DNA of 22,800 nucleotides from Pseudomonadota bacterium. Lineage in GTDB: Bacteria > Pseudomonadota > Gammaproteobacteria > Burkholderiales > Burkholderiaceae_C. A program made the translations under genes and the position numbers. The DNA lies in NCBI GenBank assembly GCA_023436025.1, contig JAEZKX010000336.1, positions 1-22,800 on the forward strand, written 5' to 3'. The first letter of the stretch is position 1; every line of letters begins with the position of its first letter. Shown here piece by piece: positions 18,208-22,800 of this stretch. Below the pieces are notes generated by a model that searched no databases, was not told where the DNA came from, and saw only the letters and a program-made list of their open reading frames with translations.

Positions 18208-18552
18208 CTACAGCAGCCGCCCGTCGTCGCCCAGCGCCGCGTCCAGCCGCACCATCAGCTGCGCCAGGCGCACGTCGTCGGCCAGGTTGCGGATGCCGGT
18301 GAGGGTGGTCTCCGAGCCCGCGAAGCTGCTGGTGTGCACCGCCGGCGCCGGCGGCTTGTCGGCGAGGTCGAAGGCGAGATTGAGCGCGGCCAGCACCGCG
18401 ATGCGATCGCGCGCCTTGACCTTGCCGGCATCGCGGATGCGGCACATGGCGGTGTCGACCTTTTCTACCGCTTCCAGCAGCTTCTGCTCGCCGCCCTCGG
18501 GGCAGCCCAACAGGTAGCTCTGGCCCATGATCTGGACTTCGAGCTGCTTCAT
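18208..18552 (-). CDS. zapA: Cell division protein ZapA
   Basis: A 114-residue protein that binds FtsZ and bundles its filaments at the division site. It starts MKQLEVQIMGQSYLLGCPEGGEQKLLEAVEKVD in outline, the ZapA N-terminal fold (MGQxYxLxCPEGEE), followed by KVKARDRIAVLAALNLAFDL and a C-terminal coiled-coil-forming helix (VRLAQLMVRLDAAL). It overlaps the upstream zapB-like gene by four bases (ATGA), so translation is coupled. A 6S-like RNA lies downstream, as in other proteobacteria. The length is normal for the family. Confidence 0.95.
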   Translation of the reverse strand: MKQLEVQIMGQSYLLGCPEGGEQKLLEAVEKVDTAMCRIRDAGKVKARDRIAVLAALNLAFDLADKPPAPAVHTSSFAGSETTLTGIRNLADDVRLAQLMVRLDAALGDDGRLL

Positions 18553-18761
18553 GCGGGGGTGTTGAGATCGGGCAGGCGTTCCAGCAGGGCGTCGACGCGC
18601 GCGCGGGCCGCCGACAGGCGCGACTTGAGCGAATCGCGTTCCTGCGTCAGCAGCTCCACCTGCTCGGCCAGCAGCGTGTTGGTGCGCTGCAGCTCTTCGT
18701 AACGCACGAGCAGACGCTCGACGCGTTCGACGAAGGGGTCGATCTGGGAGCCGCTGGCCAT
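18549..18761 (-). CDS. ZapB-like short coiled-coil protein (TIGR02449 type)
   Basis: A 70-residue, almost wholly helical protein with a heptad pattern (VERVERLLVRYEELQRTNTLL, then LAEQVELLTQERDSLKSRLSAARARVDALLERL), the form of the small ZapB-like proteins encoded just before zapA in beta- and gammaproteobacteria. It probably acts with ZapA at the division ring. The ATG at 18759-18761 is the only start that leaves out unrelated low-complexity upstream sequence. The stop codon overlaps the zapA start (ATGA). No Shine-Dalgarno sequence lies upstream; instead TACAAT is seven bases before the ATG, which suggests a leaderless transcript. Confidence 0.85.
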   Translation of the reverse strand: MASGSQIDPFVERVERLLVRYEELQRTNTLLAEQVELLTQERDSLKSRLSAARARVDALLERLPDLNTPA

Positions 18762-18768
18762 GCGGCGG

Positions 18769-18774
18769 ATTGTA
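18769..18774 (-). promoter_or_regulatory. Predicted -10 of the zapB-like/zapA operon (TACAAT)
   Basis: TACAAT on the minus strand is followed by seven bases and then the ATG of the zapB-like gene, so transcription would start at or next to the A of the start codon. No convincing -35 is seen. Confidence 0.45.
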
Positions 18775-18795
18775 GGGTTTTGTGTCTGCCGCTGC

Positions 18796-18801
18796 TCTAG
18801 A
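18796..18801 (+). promoter_or_regulatory. Predicted -10 of the riboswitch-btuB promoter (TAGAAT)
   Basis: TAGAAT on the plus strand lies about 10 bases before the first conserved riboswitch bases, so transcription would start just before the aptamer. It is 21 bp from the divergent TACAAT of the zapB-like gene. No good -35 hexamer is visible at 16-18 bp. Confidence 0.45.
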
Positions 18802-18810
18802 ATCGCCGCG

Positions 18811-19039
18811 TTGGTGCTCGCGGTGTGGTTCGCATGCCGCAGTTCAACGGGAAGCAGGAAGCATGTCACGCCGCGCGCTTGATTTTGCCAACCTGCGCTG
18901 CCCCCGCAACGGTAAGCGGAGGGCGATGCCGCGCAAGCGGTGCCGCCCACTTCCATCCTCGCAAGCCACTGGGCGCCGCGTGAAACAGCGCGCCTGGGAA
19001 GGCGATGGAAGGCACTTCCGCCAGCCCGGATACCGGCCA
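18811..19039 (+). promoter_or_regulatory. Cobalamin (AdoCbl) riboswitch
   Basis: The conserved parts of the cobalamin aptamer appear in order: GGTGCTCGCGGT at the 5' end, AACGGGAA, CTGCCCCCGCAACGGTAAG, AAGCCACTGG, TGGGAAGGCG and the closing AGCCCGGATACCGGCC (B12 box). It lies 90 bp before the btuB-like ATG. Downstream, GCCGGC/GCCGGC (19081-19098) can form a hairpin, and AAGG-ATC-CCTT (19113-19123) could mask the AAGGA Shine-Dalgarno sequence, pointing to control of translation, as is common in Gram-negative bacteria. Bound cobalamin should lower expression of the B12 uptake genes. Confidence 0.95.
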
Positions 19040-19128
19040 ACGAGGAGGGCGTGCGTCCGCGCGCGCCCATGGGGCCCATCGCCGGCGGGGAAGCCGGCAC
19101 GGGCGCATCGAAAAGGATCCCTTCTTCC

Positions 19129-21072
19129 ATGTCGAAGAAACCACGCACGTCGCCACGTGCGCGCGGCTGCCTGCTGGCCGCCGCCGCCTGCGCGGCTCCC
19201 GCCCTGCAGGCACAGCCTGCCACCGCCACCTTGCCGGAGACCCGGGTCACGGCCACCCGTTTCGCCGAGGACCCGCGTTCGCTTCCGCTCGCCGTCAGCG
19301 TCATCACCGCCGACGAGATCCGCGCGATCGGCGCCGACTCGGTCAACGACGCCATCGTGCGCCTGCTGGGCGTGCCCGCGCGCCAGGACCTGTACGGCGG
19401 CGGCGAGTACAGCATCGACCTGCGCGGCTTCGGCAGCACGGCCGACGTCAACCAGGTGGTCATCGTCGACGGCGTGCGCGTCTCCGAAGGCGACCTCGGC
19501 GGCACGCGATTGGCCGGCATTCCCATCGACAGCGTGGAGCGCATCGAGGTGCTGCGCGGCAGTGGCGCCGTGCTGTACGGCGAAGGCGCCACCGGCGGCG
19601 TCATCGTGGTCACCACGCGCGCCGGCACGGGCCGGCAGCAGGCCAACAGCGCCAGCGTCTACGGCGCCGCCGGCAGCTTCGGCCTGCGCGATGCGCGCGC
19701 CACCGCTTCGGTGGCCGGCGGCGGCTTCGCGCTCGATGCCAGCGCCCAGAAGCGCAAGGCCGACGGCTTCCGCGACCATGCCGCCTCCGACTTCGACGCC
19801 GCCTCCGTGACCGGCCAGTGGGGCAACGACTGGCTGCGCATCGGCGCGCGCTACGGCCGCGACACGCTCGACGCTGAACTGGCGGGGGCGCTCACCGCCG
19901 CGCAGTACCGCGACGATCCGCGCCAGTCGGCCCGGCCGGACGACAAGGGCACGCTGCGCAACGAACGCGGCTCGCTGTTTGCCCGCGCCGAGCTGGCCGG
20001 CTGGGAACTGGGGCTGGACCTCGGCAGCCGCACGAAGAAGCTGCGCAGCATGAATGGCGGCTTCGCCTACGACTACGACATCGACGCCAACTTCCAGTCG
20101 GTGCGCGCGCGCAGGGAAGCCAGCTTCGGCAGCGTGCGCAACATCTTCGTGGCGGGCGTGGACCTGCACGACTGGGAGCGCGCGGTGCTCGGCGCCTTCG
20201 GCGCCACGGCGCGCCAGCGCACGCGTGGCTACTACTTCAAGAACGACGTGGTGCTGCCAGGCGGCACCCGCCTGTCGGCCGGCGCGCGCACCGAGGGCCT
20301 CCGCAAGAGCGACAGCACGGGCAATGTGCTCGACCGCGACCAGCAGGCCTGGGAGCTGGGCGCCAGCCACGCCTTCACGCCGGCGTGGACTGCGTGGGCG
20401 CGCCTGGGGCGCAGCTTCCGGCTGGCCAGCGCCGACGAGTTCAGCTACGCGCCCCCGGGCGTGCTGCTCAAGCCGCAGACCTCGCGCGACGCCGAGGCCG
20501 GCCTGCGCTATGGTACGGCCGCGACCCAGGTCGAACTGCGCGTGTTCCGCAGCCGGCTCACCGACGAGATCGGCTACGACCCTGCCGGCGTCGGTCCGTT
20601 CGGCCCCTTCGGCGCCAACGTCAACTTCGACCCGACGCGGCGCCAGGGCGTGGAACTGGACGCGCGGCACGCGCTGAATGCGGCGCTGGCGCTGCGGCTG
20701 AACCTGGCGTGGCGCGAGGCCGCGTTCCGCGCCGGCCCCTACGCCGGCAACGAACTGCCGCTGGTGCCGCGCAAGCTGGCCACGCTGCGCGCCGAATGGA
20801 AGCCGCGGGCAGGGCACACGGTCACCGGCGGCGTGAACTGGGTATCCTCGCAGCATCCCGACCTCGCGAACGCCTGCATCATGCCTTCGTACACCACGGC
20901 CGACGTGCGCTACGCGGTGCGCTGGCAGCGCGCCGAGTTCGCGCTGGGTGTCAGCAACCTGTTCGACCGCAAGTTCTACACGCAGGCCTTCGGCTGCGCG
21001 GGCGATGCGGTGACCTCGATCTATCCGGAGCCGGGACGCGCGTTCACGGCCTCGGTGCGGGTCGATTTCTAG
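19129..21072 (+). CDS. btuB: TonB-dependent outer-membrane receptor, cobalamin (BtuB-like)
   Basis: A 647-residue outer-membrane receptor. A signal peptide (MSKKPRTSPRARGCLLAAAACAAPALQAQ) is followed by the likely TonB box PETRVTATR. The plug domain (about 40-165) contains SVITADEIRAIGADSVNDAI, YSIDLRGFGSTADVNQVVIVDG, and VERIEVLRGSGAVLYGEGATGGVI. The rest is an alternating beta-barrel with a C-terminal strand ending in Phe (ASVRVDF), the outer-membrane insertion signal. Cobalamin as substrate is inferred from the riboswitch directly upstream and the BtuF-like genes downstream; BtuB-type length is about 600-640. The start follows the AAGGA sequence that the riboswitch platform could occlude. 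Confidence 0.92.
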   Translation: MSKKPRTSPRARGCLLAAAACAAPALQAQPATATLPETRVTATRFAEDPRSLPLAVSVITADEIRAIGADSVNDAIVRLLGVPARQDLYGGGEYSIDLRGFGSTADVNQVVIVDGVRVSEGDLGGTRLAGIPIDSVERIEVLRGSGAVLYGEGATGGVIVVTTRAGTGRQQANSASVYGAAGSFGLRDARATASVAGGGFALDASAQKRKADGFRDHAASDFDAASVTGQWGNDWLRIGARYGRDTLDAELAGALTAAQYRDDPRQSARPDDKGTLRNERGSLFARAELAGWELGLDLGSRTKKLRSMNGGFAYDYDIDANFQSVRARREASFGSVRNIFVAGVDLHDWERAVLGAFGATARQRTRGYYFKNDVVLPGGTRLSAGARTEGLRKSDSTGNVLDRDQQAWELGASHAFTPAWTAWARLGRSFRLASADEFSYAPPGVLLKPQTSRDAEAGLRYGTAATQVELRVFRSRLTDEIGYDPAGVGPFGPFGANVNFDPTRRQGVELDARHALNAALALRLNLAWREAAFRAGPYAGNELPLVPRKLATLRAEWKPRAGHTVTGGVNWVSSQHPDLANACIMPSYTTADVRYAVRWQRAEFALGVSNLFDRKFYTQAFGCAGDAVTSIYPEPGRAFTASVRVDF

Positions 21073-21079
21073 CAGCGCG

Positions 21080-21898
21080 ATGGCCGTCCCGGCAGAACTG
21101 CCCCGCGGTCCGCGCCGCATCGTCTGCCTCACCGAGGAGGCAACGGAGTGGCTGTACCTGCTGGGCGAGGAGGCGCGCATCGTCGGCATCTCGGGCTACA
21201 CCGTGCGACCGCGCCGGGCGCGCGAGGAGAAGCCGAAGGTCAGCGCCTTTCTCACGGCGAAGATCGACCGCATCCTGGCGCTGGAGCCGGACTGCGTGTT
21301 CGGCTTCTCCGACCTGCAGGCCGACATCGCCGCGGCGCTGGTGCGCCGCGGCGTGCAGGTCACCATCTTCAACCAGCGCAGCGTGGCGGAGATCTTCGCC
21401 ATGCTGTACCAGGTGGCGGCCATGGTCGGCCGCGCCGAAGACGGCCTGCGCCTGCTCGAGGGCATGCGCCAGCGGCTGGCGGCCATCGCGGCCGCCGGCC
21501 GCGCGCTGTCGCGCCGGCCGCGCGTGTTCTTCGAGGAATGGGACGAGCCGCCCATCAGCGCCATCCGCTGGGTGTCGGAGCTGGTGCGCATCGCCGGCGG
21601 CGACGACATCTTCCCCGAGCTGGCGGTGCAGCCGCTCGGCAAGGACCGCATCGTGGCCGACGCGCAGGAGATCGTGCGCCGCAACCCCGACATCGTGATC
21701 GGCTCCTGGTGCGGCAAGAAGTTCCGGGCCGAGAAGGTCGCTGCCCGCCCGGGCTGGCAGGCCGTACCCGCCGTGCGCGACCGCCAGCTGTTCGAGATCA
21801 AGTCCGCCGACATCCTGCAGCCGGGACCGGCGGCGCTGACCGACGGCGTCGAGCAGCTGCACCGCATCGTGATGGCCTGGAGCGCGGCCCATGGCTGA
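21080..21898 (+). CDS. BtuF-like cobalamin-binding protein without signal peptide
   Basis: A 272-residue protein of the helical-backbone metal-receptor family (BtuF-like periplasmic-binding fold). Family features are RRIVCLTEEATEWLYLLGEEARIVGIS at the start, KVSAFLTAKIDRILALEPDCVFGF, a central long helix, then FFEEWDEPPISAIRWVSELVRIAGGDDIF, and a C-terminal LTDGVEQLHRIV helix. Unlike normal BtuF it begins MAVPAELPRGPRRIVCL, with no hydrophobic signal segment, so it should stay in the cytoplasm. It starts 7 bp after the btuB stop with no clear Shine-Dalgarno sequence, so translational coupling is likely and it falls under the riboswitch. Its role is unclear; it might bind cobalamin inside the cell or act as a chaperone. 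A mis-set start is unlikely because upstream in-frame sequence overlaps btuB. Confidence 0.85.
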   Translation: MAVPAELPRGPRRIVCLTEEATEWLYLLGEEARIVGISGYTVRPRRAREEKPKVSAFLTAKIDRILALEPDCVFGFSDLQADIAAALVRRGVQVTIFNQRSVAEIFAMLYQVAAMVGRAEDGLRLLEGMRQRLAAIAAAGRALSRRPRVFFEEWDEPPISAIRWVSELVRIAGGDDIFPELAVQPLGKDRIVADAQEIVRRNPDIVIGSWCGKKFRAEKVAARPGWQAVPAVRDRQLFEIKSADILQPGPAALTDGVEQLHRIVMAWSAAHG

Positions 21899-21973
21899 AC
21901 CTGCGCTCCACGCCTGCGAGCGGCGCACGTGGGTGGTCGCCGGACTGCGGCGGCTGCCGGTGAAGGACGCGCC

Positions 21974-22800
21974 ATGAGGCGGCTGTGGCTGCTCCTGTTG
22001 CTGGCACTGCTGGGCGCGCGCGCGGCGGCGATCGAGGTCGTCGACGACCGCGGCGTGCGCGTCAGCTTCGCCGCGCCGCCGCAGCGCATCGTCAGCCTGC
22101 TGCCGTCGTTGACCGAGTCCGTGTGCGCCCTGGGTGCGTGCGCGCGCATCGTCGGCGTCGACCGCTATTCGAACCATCCCGCCAGCGTGCGGGCGCTGCC
22201 GCAGGTGGGCGGCGGCATCGATCCGGACGTGGAGGCGGTGGTCGCCCTGCGGCCCGACGTCGTGCTGATGTCGCGCGCGACACGCGGGCTGCAGCGGCTG
22301 GAGGCGCTGGGCATCCGGGTGCTGGCGCTGGAGTCCGACACCGCGGCCGACGTGCAGCGCGCGTTGCGCACGCTCGGCACGCTGCTGCAGGTGCCCGATG
22401 CCGACCGGGTGTGGCGCGCCATCGATGGCGAGGTGGCGGCAGCCGCGCGCTCGCTGCCTGCCTCCGTGCGCGGCGCCCGCGTCTACTTCGAGGTCAGCCG
22501 CGGACCCTATGCGGCCGGCGCCAGCTCCTTCATCGGCGGCCTGCTGCAGCGGCTGGGCGTGCGCAATATCGCGGGCCCCGAGCTGGGGCCGTTTCCGCGC
22601 ATCAATCCGGAGTTCGTGGTGCGCGCCGATCCGGACGTGATCCTGATCGGCGAGCGCGATGCCGACGGCCTGGCCCAGCGACCGGGCTGGGCGGCGCTGC
22701 GCGCCATCCGCGGCGGCCACGTCTGCGTGTTCGCGCCGGCCCAGTCCGACGTGCTGGTGCGGCCCGGTCCGCGCATGGGCGAAGCCGCGCGGCTGCTGGC
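21974..22800 (+). CDS. btuF: Cobalamin ABC transporter substrate-binding protein BtuF, 3' end cut
   Basis: An open reading frame of at least 275 codons that runs out of the window. It starts with a signal peptide (MRRLWLLLLLALLGARAAA) and continues IEVVDDRGVRVSFAAPPQRIVSLLPSLTESVCALG, the BtuF opening. Further blocks are VGVDRYSNHPASVRALPQVGG, the long backbone helix near 110-150, YFEVSRGPYAAGASSFIGGLL and ADPDVILIGERD. It would capture vitamin B12 in the periplasm and hand it to a BtuCD-type ABC permease, probably encoded beyond the window. The ATG has AAGGA six bases upstream. It follows the cytosolic BtuF-like gene by 75 bp and belongs to the same riboswitch-led operon. Confidence 0.92.
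   Translation, partial: MRRLWLLLLLALLGARAAAIEVVDDRGVRVSFAAPPQRIVSLLPSLTESVCALGACARIVGVDRYSNHPASVRALPQVGGGIDPDVEAVVALRPDVVLMSRATRGLQRLEALGIRVLALESDTAADVQRALRTLGTLLQVPDADRVWRAIDGEVAAAARSLPASVRGARVYFEVSRGPYAAGASSFIGGLLQRLGVRNIAGPELGPFPRINPEFVVRADPDVILIGERDADGLAQRPGWAALRAIRGGHVCVFAPAQSDVLVRPGPRMGEAARLL

Overview
The window is high-GC, densely coded DNA. Its gene content (FdsA-type NAD-linked formate dehydrogenase, a tripartite tricarboxylate 'Tct/Bug' transporter, a ZapA gene followed by a 6S-like RNA, cobalamin-riboswitch-led B12 uptake genes) fits a betaproteobacterium of the order Burkholderiales, probably Comamonadaceae-like. The genus cannot be fixed from the sequence alone.

Layout. (1) Positions 1-1049 hold the 3' end of an alpha/beta-hydrolase gene (+) converging on a YecA/UPF0149-SEC-C gene (-). 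(2) Positions 1168-11117 hold a five-gene minus-strand oxalate block, transcribed oxc > frc > ADP-forming acyl-CoA synthetase > fused fdsGB > fdsA. Frc moves CoA from formyl-CoA to oxalate, Oxc decarboxylates oxalyl-CoA to formyl-CoA, and the formate released is oxidised to CO2 with NADH formation by the Fds enzyme, so the block encodes complete oxidation of oxalate. (3) A divergent Crp/Fnr-family regulator lies at 11211-11819 (+). (4) A tctCBA transporter operon (-) lies at 12078-15247. (5) A 75-aa small protein (-), a CbbR-like LysR regulator (+) and a TauE/SafE permease (-) lie at 15548-17726. (6) A 6S-like RNA with its own promoter and terminator sits downstream of zapB-like/zapA (-), 17751-18761. 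(7) An adenosylcobalamin riboswitch heads a btuB-like TonB receptor gene, followed by two BtuF-like genes, one cytosolic and one exported and cut by the window end (+, 18811-22800).

The strongest new signal is regulatory. The same 14-bp FNR-type palindrome, TTGAC-N4-GTCAA, occurs in front of oxc (in the divergent region it shares with the Crp/Fnr gene) and in front of tctC. In both cases a -10-like hexamer (TATCAT or GACCAT) lies exactly 23 nt downstream, which puts the palindrome near -41.5, the classic class II activator position. The regulator carries the FNR-type recognition residues (E-x-x-S-R) expected to read TTGA half-sites but lacks the FNR iron-sulfur cysteines. I therefore propose one small regulon joining oxalate uptake (TctCBA) to oxalate and formate oxidation.

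Two families of palindromic intergenic repeats also occur. One is a CGCAAAAG-rich inverted repeat present in three copies (4021-4129, 11870-12052, 18074-18174). The other is a CTAG-rich imperfect palindrome inside the oxalate operon (8004-8087). Intergenic stretches not mentioned (1050-1167, 9335-9392, 16839-16919, 21899-21973) show nothing I can support beyond ribosome-binding sites and short hairpins.
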